DNA of 49,772 nt, taken from assembly GCA_902478605.1 (NCBI GenBank), contig CABSLQ010000016.1, forward strand, positions 1 through 49,772. The letters run 5' to 3'. The first letter of the stretch is position 1. Every line of letters begins with the position of its first letter. The DNA is from an uncultured Oscillospiraceae bacterium (GTDB lineage: Bacteria > Bacillota > Clostridia > Oscillospirales > Acutalibacteraceae). The translations under genes were made by a program, and so were the position numbers. Below are positions 41,837 to 48,678 of this stretch, piece by piece. The notes below the pieces were generated by a model. The model saw only the letters and a list, made by a program, of their open reading frames with translations. It was not told where the DNA came from and did no database searches.

Positions 41837-44137
41837 TCACTCGCAGCCGCAGAAGCGCGGCATATGCGGGTATTTTTTTCGCAGTTCGCGCAGCTTTTCC
41901 ACGCTGACGGCCTCGCCCTCCCGCCGGCCGCAGCGGGGACAGACCTCGTCGATGACGCCGGTATAGCCGCAGACAGGATCGCGATCCACCGGGTGGTTAA
42001 CCGAACCGTATCCCACGCCCGCTTCCTTCATGCAGCGGATCACCGCCTCAAAGGCGTCGAGATTCTTGCAGGTGTCGCCGTCCAGCTCCACATAGCTGAT
42101 ATGCCCGGCGTTGGTCAGCGCGTGGTAGGGCGCCTCAATGCGGATCTTTTTATACGCCTGTATCGGATAATATACCGGCACATGGAAGGAATTGGTGTAA
42201 TACTCCCGATCGGTGATGCCCGGCAGCTCGCCGTAAATCTCCTTGTCGATGCGCAGGAACCGGCCGCTCAACCCTTCCGCCGGGGTGGCGAGCAGGGTGA
42301 AGTTGAGGCCGGTTTTCTCCGATTCCTCATCCATCCGGCGGCGCATATGCCCGATGATCTCGAGGCCCAGCCGCTGGCTCTCCTCGCTTTCGCCGTGGTG
42401 CTTGCCGGTCAGCGCCTTGAGCGTTTCCGCCAGGCCGATAAAGCCCACGCTCAGCGTGCCGTGCTTAAGCACCTCTTCCACGCTGTCGTCCGGCCCGAGC
42501 TTATCCGAGTCAATCCAAACCCCCTGCCCCATGAGGAAGGGATAGTTGCGCCCTTTCTTGGTGCACTGGATACGGAACCGGTGCAGCAGCTGCCGCACCA
42601 CCAGATCGATGCGTTCGTCCAGCATCGCGTAAAACCGCGCAATATCCCCCTTCGCCTCGATGCCCAGGCGGGGCAGATTGATGGAGGTGAAGCTCAGGTT
42701 GCCGCGGCCGCAGGTGACCTCCCGCTCGGGATCATAATGGTTGCCCATCACGCGGGTGCGGCAGCCCATGTACGCGATTTCCGAGTTATAATCGCCCGGC
42801 TTGTAATACTGCAGATTGAACGGCGCGTCGATAAAGCTGAAGTTCGGGAACAGCCGTTTGGCCGACGTTTTAATGGCCAGCTGAAACAAATCGTAGTTGG
42901 GGTCGCCGGGATTGTAGTTGAGCCCTTCCTTCACCTTGAAGATCTGCACGGGGAAAATGGGGGTTTCGCCATTGCCCAGCCCCGCGTCGGTGGCCAGCAG
43001 CAGGTTGCGGATGACCATGCGGGCCTCGGGCGAAGTATCGGTGCCGTAGTTGACCGAGCTGAAGGGCACCTGGGCCCCGGCACGGGAATTCATGGTGTTC
43101 AGGTTGTGGATGAACGCCTCCATCGCCTGGAAGGTGGCCTTGTCCGTCTCGGCAAGCGCGGTGCGCACGGCAAAGGCATGGGCGCGGCGCGTGTCCACCG
43201 CCGTAATCGCCTGATAGCCGCCCGCCTCCTGATGCGCAGGCAGCCAGCCGGCGAGCGCCTCGCCATAGGCGTCCGCCCCGCCCATCGTGATGGGAACGGC
43301 CACCTCCCGCTGAATGGCGGCGGTCAGCGCCTCGCCGTCCTCCCGCGTCAGGTCAAACTTCACAGTGAAAAACTGGGTCAGCGCGCGGAAATATTCCTTG
43401 CGGAAGGTCTTGGCCACACCGGGCGCCATGGAATAATCGAAGTTGGGCACGCTTTGCCCGCCGTGCATCTCGTTCTGATTCGCCTGAATGGCGATGCAGG
43501 CCAGCGCCGAATAGCTCGCGATACCGTTGGGCTCCCGCAGGCAGCCGTGTCCCGTCGAGAAGCCGTCATGGAACAGCTTGAGCAGGTCAATCTGGCAGCA
43601 GGTCTCGGTCAGCATGTAAAAATCCTTGTCGTGGATATGGATGTCGCCGTTGATATGGGCGGCGGCAATATCCTTGGGCAGGATATAGTTGTCGATGAAA
43701 TACTTGGAACCCTCCGACCCGTACTTGAGCATGGTGCCCATGGCGGTGTCCGCGTCAATATTGGCGTTCTCCCGCTTGATATCGGCGTCCTTGGCATAGG
43801 CGAAGGTCAGTTCCTTGTAGATATCCATCAAATCCGCTTCGCTTTGGCGGATCTTCGTATGCTCCGCCCGGTAGAGGATATAGGCCTTGGCCGTTTTGGC
43901 ATAGTCGGCGCCGATGAGCACCTCTTCCACCCGGTCCTGTACCTGCTCCACGGTGGGGATCTCCCCCGGTGTAAGCTTCGATACCACCTTGCCCGTCAGT
44001 TCCTGCAGGGCCTTGGCCGGGATTTTTTCATCGGCGACGGCGATGTTGGCCTTGTGGATGGCCTCCTTAATTTTTTTGGCGTCAAATACGACGATTTCTC
44101 CGTTCCGCTTGCGGATCTGTGTAATTTGTTCTACCAT
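41837..44137 (-). CDS. nrdD: class III anaerobic ribonucleoside-triphosphate reductase, large part
   Basis: NrdD reduces ribonucleotides to deoxyribonucleotides without oxygen. The 766-aa protein has an N-terminal ATP-cone (about residues 3-95) and the ten-stranded barrel with C-R-T-R-V-M-G and G-R-G-N-L-S-F-T-S-I-N-L. The C-terminus has C723-G-Y, C733-P-R-C736 (zinc-ribbon-like), and ends P-R-F-C-G-C-E. One-piece enzymes continue past the zinc site with R-V-C-G-Y and a conserved tail; here that is missing and encoded by the next gene. One zinc cysteine also appears replaced, perhaps compensated by the terminal C-G-C. Operator boxes for NrdR lie upstream. Confidence 0.95.
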   Translation of the reverse strand: MVEQITQIRKRNGEIVVFDAKKIKEAIHKANIAVADEKIPAKALQELTGKVVSKLTPGEIPTVEQVQDRVEEVLIGADYAKTAKAYILYRAEHTKIRQSEADLMDIYKELTFAYAKDADIKRENANIDADTAMGTMLKYGSEGSKYFIDNYILPKDIAAAHINGDIHIHDKDFYMLTETCCQIDLLKLFHDGFSTGHGCLREPNGIASYSALACIAIQANQNEMHGGQSVPNFDYSMAPGVAKTFRKEYFRALTQFFTVKFDLTREDGEALTAAIQREVAVPITMGGADAYGEALAGWLPAHQEAGGYQAITAVDTRRAHAFAVRTALAETDKATFQAMEAFIHNLNTMNSRAGAQVPFSSVNYGTDTSPEARMVIRNLLLATDAGLGNGETPIFPVQIFKVKEGLNYNPGDPNYDLFQLAIKTSAKRLFPNFSFIDAPFNLQYYKPGDYNSEIAYMGCRTRVMGNHYDPEREVTCGRGNLSFTSINLPRLGIEAKGDIARFYAMLDERIDLVVRQLLHRFRIQCTKKGRNYPFLMGQGVWIDSDKLGPDDSVEEVLKHGTLSVGFIGLAETLKALTGKHHGESEESQRLGLEIIGHMRRRMDEESEKTGLNFTLLATPAEGLSGRFLRIDKEIYGELPGITDREYYTNSFHVPVYYPIQAYKKIRIEAPYHALTNAGHISYVELDGDTCKNLDAFEAVIRCMKEAGVGYGSVNHPVDRDPVCGYTGVIDEVCPRCGRREGEAVSVEKLRELRKKYPHMPRFCGCE

Positions 44138-44172
44138 ACTCTTGCCATCCCTCTGTCTTATACTGCCCTCCT

Positions 44173-44223
44173 ATGTTACAATATATGCTTTGCTTTGTCA
44201 AGAGCAAACACAAGATATAGTTG
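44173..44223 (-). promoter_or_regulatory. nrdD promoter with tandem NrdR-like boxes
   Basis: TTGACA (44196-44201), a 17-bp spacer and TAACAT (44173-44178) form the promoter. Two 16-bp AT-rich boxes flank the -35: CAACTATATCTTGTGT (44208-44223) and AAAGCATATATTGTAA (44176-44191), 32 bp centre to centre. NrdR boxes are known as paired sites about three helical turns apart with a TATAT core and TTGTG end. Confidence 0.65.
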
Positions 44224-44253
44224 TTTGAGAATGCGGCATTTCCCCGCTCACCC

Positions 44254-44297
44254 AAAAAGCCGGCCTGCCGCCCCGCAAAAGCGGGAGGCAGACCGGC
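44254..44297 (-). terminator. terminator of prfC-arsC unit
   Basis: A long GC-rich stem with two internal mismatches (44259-44276 with 44281-44297, loop AAAA) ends in T5 on the minus strand, past the ArsC-like stop. Confidence 0.75.
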
Positions 44298-44337
44298 GCA
44301 TGGCGTTCACAGGAACGACCCCTTTCCGGCCGTTCTC

Positions 44338-44673
44338 TCATGTCCAGTCCTTCCAGATTTCCGGGTGATAGCCGACGGTCGCCTGCCGGCCGTTGCGCAC
44401 AATGGGGGTGCGCAGCAAGCCCGGATTTTCCAGCAGATGCCGTTCCTTATCCGCGTCATGGGCCAGATACCGCACGAGCGCCGCATCCGGATGCTTGTCG
44501 TCAACAAGCGCGTCCAGTCCGCCGGCCGCCGCCTTTACGCTGGCCAGCTCCCCGGCGCTGAGCCCTTTGGTCTCCAGGGCCACGCGCTGAAACCGGATGC
44601 CCCGCTCCTTGAAATACCGTTCCGCTTTTTTGGTGTCAAAGCATTTGGCCCTGCCGAAAATCTGTATATTCAT
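44338..44673 (-). CDS. ArsC/Spx-family thioredoxin-fold protein
   Basis: This 111-aa protein has the ArsC-family fold: N-I-Q-I-F-G-R-A-K-C start with Cys11, a K-K-A-E-R-Y-F-K-E-R-G-I helix, and late L-R-T-P-I-V-R. Family members are arsenate reductases or RNA-polymerase-binding Spx; a C-x-x-C Spx redox pair is not seen (C-F-D-T), nor are other arsenic genes. It begins three bases after prfC, so it is co-transcribed with it. Exact role unknown. Confidence 0.8.
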   Translation of the reverse strand: MNIQIFGRAKCFDTKKAERYFKERGIRFQRVALETKGLSAGELASVKAAAGGLDALVDDKHPDAALVRYLAHDADKERHLLENPGLLRTPIVRNGRQATVGYHPEIWKDWT

Positions 44674-44676
44674 GGC

Positions 44677-46302
44677 TTAGTTTCTCCCGAACTCGGACAG
44701 GCGCAGCTCCTTGTTGTGCTCCAGCGCCCAGTTGATGTTCCACGTATTGGTGAACAGCAGCAGATAGCGGCCGCGCATATCCTGTATCCGCTTGGTATCG
44801 GAGGAAAGGTTCAGCGTTTTGGGATCCAGATCCTCATTCTCGATCCAGCGGATAAACTGATAAGGCAGGCCCTCCATCCGGATATCCACGTTGTATTCGT
44901 TCTTGAGCCGGTATTCCAGCACGTCAAACTGCAACGTACCGACCACGCCCACAATGACCTCTTCCATACCGCCGCCGATCTCCTGGAAAATCTGGATGGC
45001 GCCCTCCTGGGCGATTTGGGTGGTGCCTTTGATGAACTGCTTGCGCTTCATGGTGTCCACCTGCCGCACGAGGCTGAAATGCTCGGGGGCAAAGGTGGGG
45101 ATCCCCTCAAAGGTGAAGCTTTTGCCCGGCGTGCACAGCGTGTCGCCGATGGAAAACACACCGGGATCGAATACGCCGATGATGTCGCCGGCATACGCCT
45201 CCTCGATGACCTCCCGATCCTGCGCCATGATTTGCTGCGGCTGGGACAGGCGCATTTTGCGTCCGCCCTGTACATGCAGCACCTCCCGGTTCTTATCGAA
45301 CTTGCCGGAGCAGATGCGCATGAAGGCGATGCGGTCGCGGTGCGCCTTGTTCATATTGGCCTGGATTTTGAACACAAAGGCGGAGAAATCCTCCGCAAAG
45401 GGATCGATCTCCCCCGCGCTCGACCGGCGGGGCAGCGGCGGGCTGGTCATGCGCAGAAACTCTTCGAGAAAGGGTTCCACGCCGAAATTGGTCAGCGCCG
45501 AACCGAAAAACACGGGCGAAAGCCGCCCATGCCGCACCGCGTCCAGATCAAAATCGTAGCCTGCGCCGTCGAGCAGCTCCACATCCTCCGCCAGCGTGCG
45601 GTGCAGCTGCTCGCCCAGCATACCTTCCAGCGCCGGGTCGGTCAGGTCCACCTCGGTCGCGTCCACTTCGTGCTGCCCGTTGTTCGCCGTAAAGGCGATG
45701 ATGCGGCTGCGCTCCCGATCGTAGACCCCTTTGAAATCCTTGCCCGAGCCGATGGGCCAGTTCATCGGGTAGGTTTTGATCCCGAGCACCGACTCGATCT
45801 CGTCGAGCAGATCGAAGGGGCTGCGCGCCTCGCGGTCCATCTTATTGATGAAGGTGAAAATCGGGATATCCCGCAGCAGACAGACCTTGAACAGCTTGAT
45901 GGTCTGCTTCTCCACGCCCTTGGAGGCGTCGATCACCATGACGGCGGAGTCGGCCGCCATCAGGGTGCGGTAGGTGTCCTCGGAGAAATCCTGGTGGCCG
46001 GGCGTATCCAGAATATTGATGCAAAACCCGTCGTAGTTAAACTGCAGAACCGAGGAGGTCACCGAAATACCGCGCTGTTTCTCGATCTCCATCCAGTCGG
46101 ATACCGCGTGCTTCATGGATTTTTTACCCTTGACCATGCCCGCCGTCTGAATGGCACCGCCATACAGCAGGAATTTTTCGGTCAGGGTGGTTTTGCCCGC
46201 ATCGGGGTGCGAAATGATGGCGAAGGTGCGCCGGCGGCGTATCTCTTCCGCCATTTTGGAAGGGGCCGGCGTCTGCGCGCCCGTCAGTTCATTGTTCGTC
46301 AA
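44677..46302 (-). CDS. prfC: peptide chain release factor 3
   Basis: RF3 is the GTPase that removes RF1/RF2 from the ribosome after termination. The 541-aa protein has the G1 loop S-H-P-D-A-G-K-T-T, D-T-P-G-H-Q-D-F (G3) and N-K-M-D-R (G4), followed by beta-barrel and C-terminal domains of RF3 rather than EF-G. The start is taken as TTG 46302, seven bases after GGAGG; it gives the usual length. An ATG 17 codons later (M-A-E-E-I-R-R) is an alternative lacking a good site. Confidence 0.95.
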   Translation of the reverse strand: MTNNELTGAQTPAPSKMAEEIRRRRTFAIISHPDAGKTTLTEKFLLYGGAIQTAGMVKGKKSMKHAVSDWMEIEKQRGISVTSSVLQFNYDGFCINILDTPGHQDFSEDTYRTLMAADSAVMVIDASKGVEKQTIKLFKVCLLRDIPIFTFINKMDREARSPFDLLDEIESVLGIKTYPMNWPIGSGKDFKGVYDRERSRIIAFTANNGQHEVDATEVDLTDPALEGMLGEQLHRTLAEDVELLDGAGYDFDLDAVRHGRLSPVFFGSALTNFGVEPFLEEFLRMTSPPLPRRSSAGEIDPFAEDFSAFVFKIQANMNKAHRDRIAFMRICSGKFDKNREVLHVQGGRKMRLSQPQQIMAQDREVIEEAYAGDIIGVFDPGVFSIGDTLCTPGKSFTFEGIPTFAPEHFSLVRQVDTMKRKQFIKGTTQIAQEGAIQIFQEIGGGMEEVIVGVVGTLQFDVLEYRLKNEYNVDIRMEGLPYQFIRWIENEDLDPKTLNLSSDTKRIQDMRGRYLLLFTNTWNINWALEHNKELRLSEFGRN

Positions 46303-46441
46303 GTTCGTTCCTCCACTTACCAGCACCGCCCGCAGGCGGCATATCGAGGATATTGTACCGCATTTATCCGGAATAATCAACCGGGCGCCGCAATTTCCGG
46401 CGGCGAAGCAAAAACAGCGGCGTTTCCTTAAAAAGCCGGCA

Positions 46442-46470
46442 TTGCGTCCGGCGGCATTCTGTGCTATAAA
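46442..46470 (+). promoter_or_regulatory. murQ operon promoter
   Basis: TTGCGT (46442-46447), a 17-bp spacer and TATAAA (46465-46470), 35 bp ahead of murQ. Confidence 0.7.
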
Positions 46471-46505
46471 TAATAAGAAGATCAATAGAAGGAGAATAAG
46501 CATTC

Positions 46506-47414
46506 ATGGATTCCATCAACGCCCTCATCACCGAAACCAACAACCCCGCGACCGCGAACATTTCCAGCTGTTCGACCCCGGAGATGGTCCGCCTCATCAA
46601 CGCGGAGGATAAAAAGGTGGCACTGGCCGTGGAACAGGAGCTGCCCCACATTGCCGATGCCATCGACGCGGCGGCCGCCCGTCTTTCCCAGGGAGGCCGT
46701 CTGTTTTACGTCGGCGCGGGGACAAGCGGCCGTCTGGCCGTCGTGGATGCGAGCGAATGCCCCTGCACCTACGGCGTGTCCCCCGAGCTGGTGCAGGCCG
46801 TGCTGGCCGGCGGGCTGGAAGGCGTCGGGGACGCCGCGCAGGGGGACGAGGACGACGCCGACATGGGCGGGGAGGATCTCCGCCGCCGGCAGCTGACCGC
46901 CCAGGACGTGGTCGTCGGCATCACCGCCAGCGGCCGGACGCCCTATGTGCTGGGCGCCATCCGGTATGCAAAGCAGGTGGGGGCCTTCACCATCGGCCTG
47001 TGCAGCAATCCGGACGCCGCCATTTCCCACCTGGCTGCCCTGACGATCGCTCCCGTCACCGGGCCGGAGGCCATTGAGGGTTCCACCCGGATGAAATCGG
47101 GGACTGCGCAGAAAATGGTGCTCAATATGCTGTCCACGGGCATTATGATCCGGCTTGGCAAGGTATACGGCAACCGCATGGTCCAGATGGTCGCCAACAA
47201 CGAAAAGCTCCGGCTGCGCGCTGCCCGCATGGTGGCGGACGCGACCGGCTGCCCGCCGGAAACGGCGGCCGAAAAGCTGACCGCCTGCGGGTATGACGTC
47301 AAGCTGACCATCGCCGCCGTTCTGCTCGGCTGCGGTCCGGCGGAAGCGGCCGAACGGCTCCAGGCCGCCGGGGACAGCCTGGAGGCGCTGCGCCGCGAAG
47401 GGGGCGCCTTATGA
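46506..47414 (+). CDS. murQ: N-acetylmuramic acid 6-phosphate etherase
   Basis: MurQ cleaves the lactyl ether of MurNAc-6-phosphate to give GlcNAc-6-phosphate, a wall-recycling step. The 302-aa SIS-domain protein has G-A-G-T-S-G-R-L, D-A-S-E-C-P, G-I-T-A-S-G-R-T-P-Y, and E-G-S-T-R-M-K-S-G-T, with catalytic glutamates retained. GAAGGAGAA precedes the ATG. Its stop overlaps the start of the kinase gene by four bases. Confidence 0.96.
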   Translation: MDSINALITETNNPATANISSCSTPEMVRLINAEDKKVALAVEQELPHIADAIDAAAARLSQGGRLFYVGAGTSGRLAVVDASECPCTYGVSPELVQAVLAGGLEGVGDAAQGDEDDADMGGEDLRRRQLTAQDVVVGITASGRTPYVLGAIRYAKQVGAFTIGLCSNPDAAISHLAALTIAPVTGPEAIEGSTRMKSGTAQKMVLNMLSTGIMIRLGKVYGNRMVQMVANNEKLRLRAARMVADATGCPPETAAEKLTACGYDVKLTIAAVLLGCGPAEAAERLQAAGDSLEALRREGGAL

Positions 47415-48331
47415 AAGCGGTAATGGGACTGGACGGCGGCGGAACCAAAACGCTGCTGCGCCTGACCGATTTGCAAAAGCATGTCCTGGTGGAAGAAATC
47501 GGTCTGTCCTCCAACATTTGTTCCTGCGGCCGGGATACGGCACGGGAAAACCTGTGCAGCCTGATCCACCGGGCGCTGGCGAACGCACCGGAAGGCACGG
47601 AGGTGGAGGCCGCCTGCATCGGCTCCGCCGGTCTGCTGACGGGGGAGGACGCGGCCTTTTATGAAGAGATTCTGCGCGGGGAAACCGGCTGTTCCCGCGC
47701 TTTGGCCCGGGATGACTCGGTCACGGCGCTGTACGCCAATCTGGAGGATCAGCCCGGTCTGTCCCTCACCGCCGGCACCGGCTCGATATGCCTGGGGAAA
47801 AACAGCCGGGACGACTTTGCCCGGGTGGGCGGCTGGGGCCATTTGTTTTCCGATGAAGGCAGCGCCTATGCCATCGCCGCGCAGGCGCTGCGGCGCAGCT
47901 TGTGGGGCGTGGATGGGAGAGGACCGGCCACGGCGCTGTTCGGTCTGCTGCTGGACGCGTTCGGCTGCACCAGCGCGGAAGATCTGACCGCCGCCCTCTA
48001 CCGCGATCGGGAGGACAAGCAACGGATCGCTTCCCTCTCCCCGCTTGTGGACAAGGCCGCGGAAGAAGGGGATGCCGTGGCCGCGTCTATCCTTGCCGAT
48101 GCCGCCCGGGACTTGTTGGCGATGGCCGAGGCGGTTATCCGCCGTCTGAACCTGTCGGACGAGCCTTTCACCGTGTATCTCAGCGGCAGCGTGCTGCTCA
48201 AAAGCCAGCCGGTCCGCGAGGCGTTCACCCGGGAACTGACCGCTTCGTACCCACAGGCGAGTGTGCTTCCCGGCCGGCAGGACGCCGCATGGGGTGCCGT
48301 CTATCTGGCCCTGCGCCAGCTATCGGCCTGA
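47411..48331 (+). CDS. BadF/BadG-type amino-sugar kinase (MurK-like)
   Basis: This 306-aa ASKHA-fold kinase has D-G-G-G-T-K-T at the N-terminus (phosphate loop 1) and a second T-A-G-T-G-S loop, as in human-type GlcNAc kinase and clostridial MurK. Coupled by ATGA overlap to MurQ, it most probably phosphorylates imported MurNAc and/or GlcNAc to supply the etherase. No transporter or PTS is adjacent, so uptake must be encoded elsewhere. Confidence 0.88.
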   Translation: MKAVMGLDGGGTKTLLRLTDLQKHVLVEEIGLSSNICSCGRDTARENLCSLIHRALANAPEGTEVEAACIGSAGLLTGEDAAFYEEILRGETGCSRALARDDSVTALYANLEDQPGLSLTAGTGSICLGKNSRDDFARVGGWGHLFSDEGSAYAIAAQALRRSLWGVDGRGPATALFGLLLDAFGCTSAEDLTAALYRDREDKQRIASLSPLVDKAAEEGDAVAASILADAARDLLAMAEAVIRRLNLSDEPFTVYLSGSVLLKSQPVREAFTRELTASYPQASVLPGRQDAAWGAVYLALRQLSA

Positions 48332-48359
48332 ACAGGAAGCCACCGTCATTTTAATCATA

Positions 48360-48478
48360 ACCACCGGCCGTGCCGGTGGTATGCACTGCCCCCTTAGGGC
48401 ATAATGCCGGCCGGGCCTATAGGCCCGACGAAAGGTTTGCCAACCGCAACACTTTCACCGGCTGCCCCTAAAGGGGCA
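48360..48478. repeat. cluster of palindromes at the element junction
   Basis: Four hairpins lie in about 120 bp: ACCACCGGC/GCCGGTGGT (48360-48380), GCCC/GGGC (48388-48400), CGGGCC-TATA-GGCCCG (48412-48427) and TGCCCCT/AGGGGCA (48463-48478). The first may terminate the murQ operon although no U tract follows. The others resemble subterminal hairpins of IS200/IS605-type elements. Confidence 0.5.
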
Positions 48479-48479
48479 T

Positions 48480-48650
48480 TTATTTGCCTTCTTTTACTTG
48501 CTGACCCGTAAACGGGTCTACGTATTCTTTCATTGTCAGCTGATCACTTGATATATCCTCTTGCAACTGGTTTCGGATATATTCTTGTATCTGCTTTTTG
48601 TTGCGTCCTACTGTATCCACATATGAGTGATACATATTAGGAAAACCGTC
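48480..48650 (-). pseudogene. C-terminal fragment of an IS200/IS605-like TnpA transposase
   Basis: About 55 codons encode N-M-Y-H-S-Y-V-D-T-V-G-R-N-K-K-Q-I-Q-E-Y-I and then E-Y-V-D-P-F-T-G. This fits the C-terminal helix and tail of Y1 (IS200-like) transposases; the Y-x-x-T-V-G ... I-x-x-Y-I-x-x-Q pattern is typical. The catalytic part is missing: upstream sequence is the 3' end of the serine recombinase. It is therefore a truncated remnant, probably cut by insertion of the recombinase-bearing element. Composition is more AT-rich than neighbouring host genes. Confidence 0.6.
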
Positions 48651-48678
48651 AAACGATAGTGGGAGCAACAAGCGGGAA

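Noticed and set aside
41837..44137. V-C-G-Y-T-G near the NrdD C-terminus as the glycyl-radical site
   Set aside because: It lies before the C-P-R-C pair and aligns with the zinc-ribbon C-G-F-T-G of other NrdD proteins, not with the radical loop that follows the zinc site.
41663..44368. Plus-strand frame of 901 codons opposite nrdD
   Set aside because: It is antisense to nrdD and runs through promoter and terminator sequence.
44221..46431. Plus-strand frame of 736 codons opposite prfC
   Set aside because: It is antisense to a release-factor gene with all GTPase motifs; codon-complement artefact.
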